Under the pieces are notes generated by a model. The model ran no database searches. It saw nothing but the letters and a program-made list of their open reading frames with translations, and was not told the origin of the DNA. A program made the translations under genes and the position numbers. This document shows, piece by piece, positions 55,011-64,000 of a stretch of DNA of 64,000 nucleotides (position 1 is the first letter of the stretch; each line of letters opens with the position of its first letter). The stretch is from Natranaerovirga pectinivora (GTDB lineage Bacteria > Bacillota > Clostridia > Lachnospirales > DSM-24629), in NCBI RefSeq assembly GCF_004342165.1, contig NZ_SMAL01000001.1:301591-365590 (forward strand), written 5' to 3'.

Positions 55011-55302
55011 AGTAATGTTAATATATAATATGACAAGGTATTTGCCTTGTCTTATTATAATATTTTGTTTTTCTTTATTTTTTAGCAGGAAAAAAATTCC
55101 TGTTTAAGGTATAAGAATATTTTAGAGTCCGAAAATAAATTAATATCATATAAACTAATAACAAAGATACGAAAAACATCCTGATACATCCTGTAAAATC
55201 AAGAGTTCTAAAAGCAGAGAGATACAAAGATAGACCTGTTCAAAAGGGAGAATGAAAAAAGTCATTTATATGTTTCTATTAAATAAAATTTCTGATTAAT
55301 AT

Positions 55303-55331
55303 TTGACAGCTTATGCATATGCTAATATAAT
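55303..55331 (+). promoter_or_regulatory. Consensus promoter overlapped by a palindrome
   Basis: TTGACA (55303-55308), 17-base spacer, TATAAT (55326-55331). A perfect 12-bp dyad ATATGCTAATAT/ATATTAGCATAT (55317-55328 with 55336-55347) covers the -10 and start site, then seven T residues. It could be an operator of a MarR-like repressor or a terminator-like stop. Confidence 0.55.
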
Positions 55332-55423
55332 TTACATATTAGCATATTTTTTTGTAAAATTTTATGATTTTAAGTACAAAAAGATTCTATGGTAGTTGAT
55401 AAAAATAAATAGGAGTGATATAA

Positions 55424-55565
55424 GTGAATTGAGATCAGATTATTGATAAGAATAACAACCTGTAATAACAATTTATTTGCATAATGACATCTGTACTGTA
55501 TCAAGACATTGTAAACTTTGGTTATAGCTGTAATAAAAGTTCCCTAGTATCATCAAAGAAATAGA
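55424..55565 (+). pseudogene. Possible decayed coding remnant
   Basis: AGGAGTG is followed by GTG AAT TGA, then the same frame reads DQIIDKNNNL before another stop. After the stops, FICIMTSVLYQDIVNFGYSCNK is open in a nearby frame. A good ribosome binding site with an early stop suggests a gene fragment, perhaps of a small regulator driven by the promoter at 55303. Identity unknown and evidence weak. Confidence 0.3.
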
Positions 55566-55719
55566 GTTTTTAGATTTTAACTTATTCCATTTTTTTGTAA
55601 ATATTTTTTGTAAATATTTTTCTATTTATTAGATTGAAAAAATTATATCATAAAAAACAGTAAAAATATATTTTTCTAGAGATGTACTAAAAAAAAGATT
55701 ATTAATGTGGGGGATAAAA

Positions 55720-57237
55720 ATGAATAAAAAAAGAAAAATTAGTATGTTATTAATTGTTTTAGTAATCACTACTTTTGTATTACAAGTTCCAGCTCAACAG
55801 GCTAAATCAACTTTTGAAATAGGGGATTATATTGAATTTGGACGCTATAATGGAGAACCTATCTTATGGAGAATTATTCATATTGATGATGAGGGAGCAC
55901 CGCTGTTGTGGTCTGAAAACATTATTACTTATAAACCCTTTGACTCAGCATTGAGTGGTGAATTTGGCGTTACAAAAAGTGGAAAGGATTTATGGAATAA
56001 TAGAATAAGCAGTACTGAAAAAGAACGGCGAGAAGCTTATGGTAGCAATCGCTGGTCTACTTCAAATCTTAGAGAATGGTTAAATAGTGAGGACTTTAAT
56101 GTAAACTATACAACGCATCCACCTACGGAATCAGCAGTGATACGTAATGCCTATTCTCATGAACCTGGATTTCTAAGTCATTTTACTTATGAAGAAAGAG
56201 GAGCTATTAAGTATGTTACAAATAAAACTCTTTTATCTGAAATAGATCAGTACTTAGCTAATGGAGGAAGTGAATATCACGAATACGAGCATGAATTGCC
56301 TCAAGAAGCAGTAACTAATTATGATAGTGCATATTTTGAATGGGTAGTAGATCAAGTTTTTTTGCTTTCTATTAAAGAATTAGCAGATTACGTCGATGCA
56401 AGAGGATATCGAAGGTTTAAATCTCCAACTAGTAAAGCCCTTGAAAAAGATGAGGGTGATAGGTTTAGAGAGCCAGGATTTGAAGATTACTATTGGTTAC
56501 GAACTCCATTAACGGCTTATGCTACTGATGTTCGAAGTGTGTGTGTGTTTGGTAGTGTTAGTGAGGTTCAAGCTTTCCATTATGAAATTGGAGTGGCTCC
56601 AGCATTATATCTAAACCCTAACTCTGTTATTTCTACATTTGGCTTGGGAACAAAAGAGAATCCTTATGAAGTAAAGATAAACTTAAATGAAGAGCATTCA
56701 GAATTAATTAACAATCCTTCACCTTGGGCAGTAATGGAAATTGAGAAAGCAAAAAAGAATAATTTAACCACTGTCAGAATTACAAACAATTATCAACAAA
56801 GTATAACCAGAGAAGAGTTTTGCGAATTAGTAGTTAAGCTATATGAAAAATTATCAGGAAAAAAAGCAGAATTGTCTTCAATCAATGGATTTACTGATAC
56901 AATTAACCCTGAAATACTTAAAGCACATGCATTAGGAATTGTAAATGGAGTAAGTGATACTAAGTTTAAACCTAATAATAATGTTTCTAGGCAAGAAATA
57001 GCTGTTATGTTTTTTAGAACTTTGAAAGCAGTAGATGAAAGCTTAATAGATGGTATTTATCCGGTTAATTTTGAAGATAAAAGTGAAATCGCAAGTTGGG
57101 CTGAAGAGGCTATAGGCTTTATGAGCAATAAAGGGATAGTTGGGGGAGTAGGAAATAATCTAGTTAATCCAAAAGGAAATGCAACAAGGGAGCAAGCTAT
57201 TGCTTTGGTTGTTAGGACATTTGAAGAGTTTAATTAA
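55720..57237 (+). CDS. Exported SLH-domain protein with DUF6273-like domain
   Basis: The 505-residue protein has a signal peptide (KKRKISMLLIVLVITTFVLQVPAQQA). A domain of about 290 residues follows with EIGDYIEFGRYNGEPILWRII, WSTSNLREWLNS, YYWLRTPLTAYATDVRSVCVFG and VAPALYLNP, as in DUF6273 proteins. The C-terminal 180 residues hold three SLH-type repeats (ITREEFCELVVKL, GIVNGVSDTKFKPNNNVSRQE, GIVGGVGNNLVNPKGNATREQ) for binding secondary cell-wall polymer. ATG 55720 follows GGGGGAT. A cell-surface protein; the role of DUF6273 is unknown. No terminator before the next lipoprotein. Confidence 0.85.
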   Translation: MNKKRKISMLLIVLVITTFVLQVPAQQAKSTFEIGDYIEFGRYNGEPILWRIIHIDDEGAPLLWSENIITYKPFDSALSGEFGVTKSGKDLWNNRISSTEKERREAYGSNRWSTSNLREWLNSEDFNVNYTTHPPTESAVIRNAYSHEPGFLSHFTYEERGAIKYVTNKTLLSEIDQYLANGGSEYHEYEHELPQEAVTNYDSAYFEWVVDQVFLLSIKELADYVDARGYRRFKSPTSKALEKDEGDRFREPGFEDYYWLRTPLTAYATDVRSVCVFGSVSEVQAFHYEIGVAPALYLNPNSVISTFGLGTKENPYEVKINLNEEHSELINNPSPWAVMEIEKAKKNNLTTVRITNNYQQSITREEFCELVVKLYEKLSGKKAELSSINGFTDTINPEILKAHALGIVNGVSDTKFKPNNNVSRQEIAVMFFRTLKAVDESLIDGIYPVNFEDKSEIASWAEEAIGFMSNKGIVGGVGNNLVNPKGNATREQAIALVVRTFEEFN

Positions 57238-57296
57238 TTAAGGATTGTAATTATACAAAGTGAATTAATGATAATTTAGAAAAGGAAAAATGAAAG

Positions 57297-57674
57297 ATGA
57301 ATAATAAAAAAAGAATAGTATTATCGATACTTATTATGACATTAATGAGCTTATTATTAGCTTGTGGAAGTGCACAGAAAGAATCAGAATTAATTGGTGA
57401 GTGGGAATTAATAGAAGATGTGTTAGCTTTTGGATTTTTTACTTATCCTAAAGGATCTAAAGTGCAATTTTATAGTGATGGTAATATGAGTTTTATGGGA
57501 ATTGGATCAAAATATGAAATAGTTGATGGTAAATTAAAATTAACAGAAAATGATGGACCAGTTACGTATAACGAATACAAAGTAGATGGAGATACGCTGA
57601 CATTACATTTACAAGCAACTGGATTATTGGCAGGGAACTCTGTTGAGTTGAATTATAAAAGAGTAGCTAAATAA
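57297..57674 (+). CDS. Small lipoprotein with a lipocalin-like domain
   Basis: The 125-residue lipoprotein has signal VLSILIMTLMSLLLAC with the lipidated Cys at 23. A small beta-rich domain follows: LIGEWELIEDV, VQFYSDGNMSFMGIGSKYEIVDGKL, YKVDGDTLTLHL. This resembles DUF5640/lipocalin-like proteins of Firmicutes. ATG 57297 follows AAAAGGA. It lies 60 bases after the SLH protein and may be co-transcribed. Function unknown; probably a cell-surface binding protein. Confidence 0.7.
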   Translation: MNNKKRIVLSILIMTLMSLLLACGSAQKESELIGEWELIEDVLAFGFFTYPKGSKVQFYSDGNMSFMGIGSKYEIVDGKLKLTENDGPVTYNEYKVDGDTLTLHLQATGLLAGNSVELNYKRVAK

Positions 57675-58128
57675 ATCAATAATAGCAGTAAATACAATAA
57701 AAAAGGATAACCCACACATAAGGGTTATTTTTTTTAGCTACAACTTACAACTCATTATATAAAACAAACAACGTAAGTTATACAGCCATTAGTAAAGGTA
57801 GTATGATGTTAAGATACGGTATAAAGAAATTCCAGATGCTATAAATATTAAATAATTAGAAGATAAAGGTATTGGTTTAAAATGAGAAGAAGGCTATGGG
57901 CAAATTATCTTTAAAGTTTTTTTGAAGTTTGTATTTACAATCAAATTAATTTATTAAGAAACTAAATTTATTGTTGGTAAAATCCATCGCTATTCTGTAT
58001 AAATGTAATAAATAGGTGGTAAAATGAGTATGAACAAAAAACTAAGATTTATTCTGGTTAGAATATGTTGAACTTAAGTGGATTTTAAAGTAGAATAATA
58101 TATAAATATAAAGCAAAGTAGGGTAATT
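57675..58128. other. Gap with terminator and possible gene remnant
   Basis: A terminator (57707-57735) closes the lipoprotein gene. Beyond it a broken frame around 57810-57960 reads DVKIRYKEIPDAINIK, stop, LEDKGIGLK, stop, EEGYGQIIFKVFLKF. It looks like decayed coding DNA of unknown origin. A 15-codon ORF at 58024 with a weak site is not convincing. Confidence 0.45.
57707..57735 (+). terminator. Intrinsic terminator after the lipoprotein
   Basis: ATAACCC (57707-57713) pairs with GGGTTAT (57722-57728), followed by eight T residues. Confidence 0.8.
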
Positions 58129-59361
58129 ATGGGTAAGAACACAGTTGCAATTATTGGTGGAGGTGCTTCTGGCCTTGTGGCAGGTATTGTTAGTGCTAGA
58201 GGTGGTGCCAAAGTTACGATTATTGAAAGAATGGATAGATTAGGTAAAAAAATATTGGCTACTGGAAATGGACGTTGTAATTTGACTAACACAGTATTGT
58301 CTGTAGATCATTTTAATGGAGAAAACCCTAAGTTTTCTATGCCAGTACTAAGTGCTTTCGATGTAGAGAAGACCATAGAGTTTTTTAATGGGCTTGGAAT
58401 CTACCCAAGGGTAGAGAATGGGTATGTTTATCCTTATTCTAATCAAGCTTCTTCTGTTTTAGATGTACTTAGGCAAGAGATTGAACAATTAAAAATTAAT
58501 GTTGTTTATGAGGAAGAAGTTAAAGAGATCGAAAAAAAGAAAAATCAATTTATTATACATACGAATGGTAATAAATATTATACCAATAAAGTTATTTTAT
58601 GTGCAGGAGGGAACTCAACTCCCAACCTTGGGTCAAATGGGAGTGGTTTTGATTTAGCCAAGAAACTAGGACATAGAATCGTTAGCCCTTACCCTGCATT
58701 GGTTCAGATTAAAGCCAGTGAAAATTATTTGAAAAGGATTAAAGGGGTAAGGGTAATAGCAAAACTTCATTTGTATATTGATGATACTTTAAAAAGAGAA
58801 GAAGTTGGGGAAGTTTTGTTTACAGATTATGGTTTATCAGGTATACCAATATTACAGATTAGTAGATATATAGGTGAAGCCATTAATAATGGTAAAAAGA
58901 TTAAAGTTTTATTGGATTTAATCCCAGAATTAGAAACGGAGGCTTTAGATAAAATATTAGTAGAGCGATTTACCAATATGCCTTATAAATCCATAGAAGA
59001 TAACTTAATTGGGTTATTAAATAAAAAGCTAATTCCTATAATTACACATTTATCAGATATAAAAGATAATCAGCCCGTTAGTCAGATAAGTAAATCTCAA
59101 AGACATAAATTAATTGAATCAATAAAAAATCTAACCTTTAATATAACAGGAACAAATGATTGGAATCAATCACAGGTTACTGTAGGCGGTGTGGCAACGG
59201 ATGAAGTAGATCCTAATACATTAGAATCTAAAATTCATCCAAACTTATATTTTGCAGGAGAAATTCTTGATATTGACGGCGATTGTGGGGGATATAATTT
59301 GCAATGGGCTTGGAGTAGTGGGTATATAGCTGGTAAAACCATAGTTAAGAAAACCAATTAA
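58129..59361 (+). CDS. HI0933/YhiN-family flavoprotein
   Basis: The 410-residue FAD-dependent protein has an N-terminal dinucleotide-binding VAIIGGGASGLVAGIVSARGG, RLGKKILATGNGRCNLTN, and a C-terminal FAD motif LYFAGEILDIDGDCGGYNLQWAWSSGYIAG. This is the HI0933 (YhiN/YtfP) family, whose physiological reaction is unknown. ATG 58129 follows GGGTAATT. It stands before another flavoprotein with an 18-base gap. All family motifs are intact. Confidence 0.87.
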   Translation: MGKNTVAIIGGGASGLVAGIVSARGGAKVTIIERMDRLGKKILATGNGRCNLTNTVLSVDHFNGENPKFSMPVLSAFDVEKTIEFFNGLGIYPRVENGYVYPYSNQASSVLDVLRQEIEQLKINVVYEEEVKEIEKKKNQFIIHTNGNKYYTNKVILCAGGNSTPNLGSNGSGFDLAKKLGHRIVSPYPALVQIKASENYLKRIKGVRVIAKLHLYIDDTLKREEVGEVLFTDYGLSGIPILQISRYIGEAINNGKKIKVLLDLIPELETEALDKILVERFTNMPYKSIEDNLIGLLNKKLIPIITHLSDIKDNQPVSQISKSQRHKLIESIKNLTFNITGTNDWNQSQVTVGGVATDEVDPNTLESKIHPNLYFAGEILDIDGDCGGYNLQWAWSSGYIAGKTIVKKTN

Positions 59362-59381
59362 AAACAAAGGATGTAAAAGTG

Positions 59382-60980
59382 ATGATAAGAATACAACAAT
59401 TAAGATTTGAGTTAAATCATAATGATAATAATATTAAAAATAAGATACTAAAAGAGCTAAGAATAACAGAAGATGCTTTAAAAGAATACAGAATTATTAA
59501 AAAATCCATTGATGCTAGAAAGAAAAATAATATCATAATTGTATATACTATTGATATTAAAGTACAAGATGAAAAGAGTGTAATGAAGAAGATTAACAAT
59601 AATAATATTATGTTAACAACTCATCAAAAATACACTTTTAATGTTACTGGACCAGAAAAGATTAAGCATAGACCTATAATTGTTGGAACAGGTCCAGCAG
59701 GATTATTTGCTGCTCTACTATTGGCAGAAAAAGGGTTTAAGCCTATAATAATAGAAAGAGGACAGCCAGTAGAAGAAAGATTTAAAGATGTGAATCGTTT
59801 CTGGGAAACAGGTGTATTAAATCCTGAGTCAAATGTTCAATTTGGTGAAGGTGGTGCAGGTACTTTTTCTGATGGAAAGCTAAATACCATGGTAAAAGAG
59901 GAAACAGGAAGAAATCATAAGGTTTTAGAGACATTTGTAGAGGCTGGAGCCCCATCAGAAATTCTTTATATAAACAAACCTCATATTGGTACAGATTATT
60001 TAAGAACGGTTGTAAAAAATATGAGAGAAAAGTTAATTGATCTAGGAGCAGACATTAAATTCGGAACTAAATTAACGGATATTATTATTGAAAACAATAC
60101 AATTATTGGAATTGAAGTCAATAACAATGAAAAAATAGAGTGCCAAATGTTAATTCTTGCAATTGGTCATAGTGCTAGAGATACATTTGAAATGCTATAC
60201 AAACATAATATCCAAATGGCTAGTAAACCTTTTGCTATTGGTGTTAGAATTGAACATCCACAGATTCTTATTAGTAAGAATCAATATGGAGATTATTATG
60301 AAAGCCCACATTTGCCAGTTGCGGATTATAAATTAACCCATAAATGTTCTAATGGAAGAAGTATTTATTCTTTTTGTATGTGCCCAGGCGGTTTTGTTGT
60401 TAATGCCTCTTCTGAAAAAGGTCGAATTGTTACTAATGGCATGAGTAATTATGCCAGAGATGAAGTAAATGCCAATAGTGCTATTATTGTCACTGTTAAG
60501 CCTGAAGATTTTGAATCAGAACATCCCTTAGCAGCTATAGCTTTTCAAAGAAAATGGGAAGAAAAGGCTTTTCAAGTGGGTGGAAGTTCATACAAAGTAC
60601 CCATTCAATTGGTAGATGATTTTTATAAAAATAAAGCATCAAATAATTTAGGAGATGTTATGCCATCTTTAAAAGAACAAGGGGTATTGGCAAATATTCA
60701 GGAATGTTTACCTCATTATGTTATTGAGGGATTAAAAGAGGGCATTCAAGCTTTTGATAAAAAAATCAAGGGATTTGCAAGACAAGATGCAATTTTATCT
60801 GGAGTAGAAACAAGAACGTCATCACCAGTTAGAATCCATAGAGATGATAATTTTGAAAGTAATATCAAAGGATTATATCCTTGTGGTGAAGGTGCTGGCT
60901 ATGCAGGAGGTATAACTTCTGCAGCTATGGATGGTATAAAAACGGCAGAAGCTATATTTAAACGATTTAAACCAGAATAA
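59382..60980 (+). CDS. FAD-dependent dehydrogenase-like protein (COG2509 type)
   Basis: The 532-residue flavoprotein has an N-terminal region of about 90 residues with a ferredoxin-like fold (RIQQLRFELNH, ALKEYRIIKKSIDARKK). The FAD domain has PIIVGTGPAGLFAALLLAEKG, VQFGEGGAGTFSDGKLNT and SRSIYSFCMCPGGFVVNASS, ending LYPCGEGAGYAGGITSAAMDG. This matches the conserved COG2509/UbiH-like family of unknown function common in Firmicutes and plastids. The start is ATG 59382 or the GTG just before, after AAAGGATG. It is followed 14 bases later by proB. Confidence 0.85.
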   Translation: MIRIQQLRFELNHNDNNIKNKILKELRITEDALKEYRIIKKSIDARKKNNIIIVYTIDIKVQDEKSVMKKINNNNIMLTTHQKYTFNVTGPEKIKHRPIIVGTGPAGLFAALLLAEKGFKPIIIERGQPVEERFKDVNRFWETGVLNPESNVQFGEGGAGTFSDGKLNTMVKEETGRNHKVLETFVEAGAPSEILYINKPHIGTDYLRTVVKNMREKLIDLGADIKFGTKLTDIIIENNTIIGIEVNNNEKIECQMLILAIGHSARDTFEMLYKHNIQMASKPFAIGVRIEHPQILISKNQYGDYYESPHLPVADYKLTHKCSNGRSIYSFCMCPGGFVVNASSEKGRIVTNGMSNYARDEVNANSAIIVTVKPEDFESEHPLAAIAFQRKWEEKAFQVGGSSYKVPIQLVDDFYKNKASNNLGDVMPSLKEQGVLANIQECLPHYVIEGLKEGIQAFDKKIKGFARQDAILSGVETRTSSPVRIHRDDNFESNIKGLYPCGEGAGYAGGITSAAMDGIKTAEAIFKRFKPE

Positions 60981-60994
60981 TAGGGGGGATTCAC

Positions 60995-61792
60995 TTGAGT
61001 AAACGAAGTCATTTGAAAGATAAAAAAAGAATTGTAATAAAGATTGGTTCATCTTCATTAACCCATCCAGAGACAGGGCATCTGAATCTTGCTAAATTAG
61101 ATAAGTTCACAAGGATTTTGTCTGATTTAAAGAACAAGAATAAAGATGTTATTCTTGTAACCTCTGGTGCTATTGCAGTTGGGTATAAAGCTGTAGGATT
61201 AAAAGAAAAACCTGTGGAAATTTCTAAAAAACAAGCCTGTGCATCTGTTGGGCAAGCTATTCTTATGATGATTTATCAAAAGTTATTTAGAGAATATAAC
61301 CAAACAGCAAGTCAGATACTGTTAACCAAAGATATTATGGATTCAGATATAAGAAGAAGGAATGCAGAGAATACATTTAAAGAATTATTTGAAATGAATG
61401 TTATTCCTATTGTTAACGAGAATGATACAATCTCTACTGAAGAAATTGAATTCGGTGATAATGACACATTATCTGCAATAGTGGCCACCTTGGTTAAAGC
61501 AGATTTATTAATACTTCTTTCAGATATAGAAGGGTTATATACAGATGATCCAAGAAAAAACAAAGATGCTGTTTTTGTTGAGGAAGTTGCAGTGATTGAT
61601 GAAAATCTACTCAATATGGCAAAAGGTGCAGGGAGTAAAGTTGGCACAGGAGGTATGATTACTAAAATTCTGGCTGCTAAAATTGCAACTGAATCAGGTG
61701 TTGATATGGTTATTTCTAATGGGGATGATGTTAACAATATACTTAGAATTATCGATGGTGAAAACATAGGAACATTATTTTGTAAAAACTAG
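60995..61792 (+). CDS. proB: Glutamate 5-kinase
   Basis: ProB phosphorylates glutamate for proline synthesis. The 265-residue amino-acid kinase has RIVIKIGSSSLT, VTSGAIAVGYKAVGL, NENDTISTEEIEFGDNDTLSA and LLSDIEGLYTDDPR. There is no C-terminal PUA domain, as in many clostridial ProBs. TTG 60995 follows GGGGGGATT. The usual partner proA is not adjacent; instead it follows a COG2509 flavoprotein, a grouping also known in other Clostridia. A terminator lies shortly after. Confidence 0.93.
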   Translation: MSKRSHLKDKKRIVIKIGSSSLTHPETGHLNLAKLDKFTRILSDLKNKNKDVILVTSGAIAVGYKAVGLKEKPVEISKKQACASVGQAILMMIYQKLFREYNQTASQILLTKDIMDSDIRRRNAENTFKELFEMNVIPIVNENDTISTEEIEFGDNDTLSAIVATLVKADLLILLSDIEGLYTDDPRKNKDAVFVEEVAVIDENLLNMAKGAGSKVGTGGMITKILAAKIATESGVDMVISNGDDVNNILRIIDGENIGTLFCKN

Positions 61793-61814
61793 AAATCAAG
61801 GATACATAGGAATG

Positions 61815-61847
61815 AAAACCACTGTAAATAATTATAGTGGTTTTTTT
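61815..61847 (+). terminator. Intrinsic terminator after proB
   Basis: AAAACCACT (61815-61823) pairs with AGTGGTTTT (61836-61844), with a T tract. Confidence 0.8.
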
Positions 61848-61947
61848 AAAGGAAAATTCCACAGGAAGTTTTAAATTTTACAACCAATAATAGTATTAAA
61901 AATAATAAAGGCTATATATAATATTAAAAAGAGGAAATTTGCAATCT

Positions 61948-62976
61948 ATGAAAGCAAGAAGGGATATGGCTATCGCATTAATACTAATTGGAGTACTAAT
62001 CATTGGTATTATTATCTTCATTAGGTACTTTGATTTGAATTTTAAGAATGAAGAAAATAAATTAGAATTTAGAATATCCAATAAAAGGAATGGAGAAAAA
62101 GAAGATACAAAAGGAAAGACCTATGAGGGGATATGGCTCATAGAAAGTGAAGATATTAAACAGTGCCAGCCTTTAATATATGTTTTTGGTGGCATGATTT
62201 TAGATATCCAACAGATCAATAATGAAATTATTAAAGGTGAAATAAGTACAATACAAAGTGCCCCCTCCAATAGAATTGCTAGTGTAACTTTTGAAGCATT
62301 AAGGTCCAATAATATTCTAAAGTACCTTTTTTCTGATGACGGATGGGGGAATAAAGGGCAAATTACATTAGAGTTTTTAGAAGATACATTAGACCTTACA
62401 ATTGATTTAACAGACATTGGAGAAGGTGCTATGTGGGGAATTGGAAATGGCAATTTTATTTTTCATAGGGCATTACCATTTGAAGAATTAGAAATAACAG
62501 AATTATCAAGAGCACCTTTTGAAAAATATTTTTCTGAATTAGAAAAAGGGTATTTACAACCATTTAAAGAGTTTCATTTAGAGAATGATCAACTTATTAC
62601 TTTTGCAATTTTATATTATGCGTATAACCATATTAATGCCACAACAATTGAAAAGTCTGAAGTAGATAAAATAATTTATGATTTTTTTGGTATTAAAGAC
62701 ATAGAACATAATTCAGTATTTGATTATGGCATTATTTATACCAATAATTCATATACATATCCTGTTGTTTCGGGTGTTTCTCGAATCCCAATTGTTGAAC
62801 AAATCATAGAATGTGATAGTAAGTATTATATTATGTTTACCTTCAATTATATTGATTTTGAAACAAGTGGGTACAATCTAGATGCGTTAATGTTAGCAAC
62901 TTTAGAGAAAGGATCTGAAGGGTCTAGTATGGACTATTGGCTTAAGGAATACAAAGAGATTTATAAATTTGATTAA
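61948..62976 (+). CDS. Membrane-anchored protein of unknown function
   Basis: Not recognised. The 342-residue protein has one N-terminal membrane helix (about 8-27) and an exported domain. The first part (55-175) is beta-rich (GIWLIESEDI, GNGNFIFHRAL); the second (185-342) is more helical with acid residues (FEKYFSELEKGYLQPFKEF, VDKIIYDFFGIKDIEH). The start is ambiguous: ATG 61948 is 13 bases from AGAGG, while TTG 61939 is 4 bases from it. It has its own terminator and no partner genes. A cell-envelope role is only a guess. Confidence 0.6.
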   Translation: MKARRDMAIALILIGVLIIGIIIFIRYFDLNFKNEENKLEFRISNKRNGEKEDTKGKTYEGIWLIESEDIKQCQPLIYVFGGMILDIQQINNEIIKGEISTIQSAPSNRIASVTFEALRSNNILKYLFSDDGWGNKGQITLEFLEDTLDLTIDLTDIGEGAMWGIGNGNFIFHRALPFEELEITELSRAPFEKYFSELEKGYLQPFKEFHLENDQLITFAILYYAYNHINATTIEKSEVDKIIYDFFGIKDIEHNSVFDYGIIYTNNSYTYPVVSGVSRIPIVEQIIECDSKYYIMFTFNYIDFETSGYNLDALMLATLEKGSEGSSMDYWLKEYKEIYKFD

Positions 62977-62985
62977 TGCTACTTT

Positions 62986-63013
62986 AAACTAGTGATGATT
63001 GCACTAGTTTTTT
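62986..63013 (+). terminator. Intrinsic terminator
   Basis: AAACTAGTG (62986-62994) pairs with CACTAGTTT (63002-63010), then T residues. Confidence 0.75.
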
Positions 63014-63167
63014 CTTTTAGGATTTAGGCATTAAAAAACTCTTGGAAAAAAAATTGATACATGTTACTATAAAAGTAAAATTTTTATATATGAACTATTT
63101 TGGGCTACCTTTTTTCTAATAAGAAAAATATGGGGATGCAATAGAGTTTACATTATGGAGGGTTTTT

Positions 63168-64000
63168 ATGACTTACGAAGATGCGTTAGAATATATTCAT
63201 GGTTCATTAAGATTCGGTGATAAGCTTGGACTTGATAATATACGTAAATTATTAGAATTAATGGGTAATCCACAAAAAAAATTAAAATTCATACATGTAG
63301 CAGGCACCAATGGGAAAGGGTCAACTTGTGCAATCCTTGCAAGTATTTTAAAAGAAGAGGGTTATAAAGTTGGTATGTTTACATCCCCTTATATAGAAGC
63401 CTTTACAGAGCGAATAATTATAAATGATGAACAAATTCTTAAAATGGACTTAGCAAGAATAACTGAAGATATAAAAAGCCATGTTGATCATATGGTGAAG
63501 GAAGGTTTTAATCATCCAACAGAATTTGAGATTGTTACGGCCATTGGCTTTCAACATTTTTTTGAAAAGAACTGTGATATAGTTGTCCTTGAAGTAGGTA
63601 TGGGCGGAAGATTAGATTCAACAAATGTTATTGATCTACCCTTGGTTTCTGTAATAACTTCCATAAGTTTAGATCATACAGATTATCTTGGGGATACCAT
63701 TGACAAGATTGCTTTTGAAAAATGTGGTATTATTAAGGATAATGGGATTACAGTAAGTTATCTTGATCAGAAAAATGAAGCACTTGAAGTCATTAAAAAA
63801 ACTGCAGAAGAAAGAAACAATCACTTTGTAGTGCCGAGTAATCATTATAAGATTATTAGTAATGACTTAAATGGGATTGTTTTTAATTATAATGCGTATG
63901 AGAATCTTCGAATCACTTTATTAGGTAAGCATCAATTATTAAATGCTATTACTGCAATTACAGTGATCGAGGTATTGAATGAAAAAGGTTTATTGAGGGT
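63168..64000 (+). CDS. folC: Folylpolyglutamate synthase/dihydrofolate synthase (3' end outside window)
   Basis: The first 277 codons of a Mur-ligase-fold enzyme that adds glutamate to folates. The start is MTYEDALEYIHGSLRFGDKLGL, followed by the P-loop FIHVAGTNGKGSTCAI, FTSPYIEAFTERI, and VLEVGMGGRLDSTNVI. The C-terminal half lies beyond position 64000. ATG 63168 follows TATGGAGGG. A weak promoter TTGATA-16-TAAAAT near 63054 may drive it. No frameshift is seen in the visible part. Confidence 0.92.
   Translation, partial: MTYEDALEYIHGSLRFGDKLGLDNIRKLLELMGNPQKKLKFIHVAGTNGKGSTCAILASILKEEGYKVGMFTSPYIEAFTERIIINDEQILKMDLARITEDIKSHVDHMVKEGFNHPTEFEIVTAIGFQHFFEKNCDIVVLEVGMGGRLDSTNVIDLPLVSVITSISLDHTDYLGDTIDKIAFEKCGIIKDNGITVSYLDQKNEALEVIKKTAEERNNHFVVPSNHYKIISNDLNGIVFNYNAYENLRITLLGKHQLLNAITAITVIEVLNEKGLLR

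Larger units (their letters stand above)
55011..55719. other. Long gap with promoter, palindrome and decayed frame
   Basis: Contents in order: a terminator-like hairpin GACAAGG/CCTTGTC (55032-55051); CAGGAA/TTCCTG near 55086; a consensus promoter (55303) overlapped by a palindrome (55317-55347) and T run; a likely decayed coding start at 55424; and tandem TTTTTTGTAAATATT units near 55590-55620. No intact ORF. Confidence 0.6.

Noticed and set aside
58024-58071. 15-codon ORF before the HI0933 gene
   Set aside because: Too short, with no hydrophobic or conserved pattern to support it.

Overview
The window is AT-rich, gene-dense DNA from a spore-forming member of the Clostridia (Firmicutes). Evidence for this is the Shine-Dalgarno sites of the AGGAGG type, frequent TTG and GTG starts, the yqfC-yqfD-phoH-HD-ybeY-dgkA-cdd sporulation/housekeeping cluster, SpoVB-like and BofC-like proteins, RecU, and a HisZ-dependent histidine operon. 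The genus cannot be fixed from the sequence; a Lachnospirales-like lineage is a guess. No tRNA, rRNA, CRISPR array, complete insertion sequence or phage was seen.

Layout. 0.3-12 kb: a mostly co-directional housekeeping run (RNase H, M23 peptidase, small alarmone synthetase, phosphoesterase, RsmF-type methyltransferase, RsuA, HAD phosphatase, YgiQ radical SAM, SDR, RluA-family synthase, QueG, RecU). 13-21.2 kb: a complete his operon (hisZGDCBHAF-IE) with a sigma-A promoter and a terminator, interrupted between hisB and hisH by about 420 bases of palindromic DNA. 21.4-27.5 kb: a Tad/Flp-type pilus locus (CpaE/TadZ-like, TadA, TadB, TadC, Flp-like pilin, two pilin-like proteins, a frameshifted CpaB-like gene). 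27.5-36.6 kb: an accessory stretch with a diguanylate cyclase, three regulators (XRE-membrane, MerR, TipA-like MerR), an aldo/keto reductase and a heterodimeric ABC exporter pair, one gene of which looks damaged. 37-40.4 kb: hydroxylamine reductase (hcp) and an ECF sigma/anti-sigma pair. 40.6-45.7 kb: a 31-residue membrane peptide, alaS, a CapA-like lipoprotein, rpsU, yqeY. 46-55 kb: the sporulation cluster through spoVB-like and bofC-like genes. 55-58 kb: a gap with a strong promoter and decayed coding sequence, then an SLH-domain protein and a lipoprotein. 58-64 kb: two flavoproteins, proB, an unknown membrane-anchored protein, and the start of folC, which runs off the window.

The main unexplained signals are in non-coding DNA. 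(1) A roughly 120-base repeat occurs at 18040 and 45793; its hairpins keep pairing through compensatory changes. (2) A second hairpin module occurs in opposite orientations at 18335 and 38630 and keeps pairing only if read as RNA on one strand. (3) A hairpin element sits directly behind an intrinsic terminator at three places (12.97, 45.75 and 54.16 kb), always in the same orientation. The codons flanking the palindromic block in the his operon shift towards G-ending synonyms on both sides. These could be related parts of one family of structured intergenic elements; this is inference and needs whole-genome comparison.
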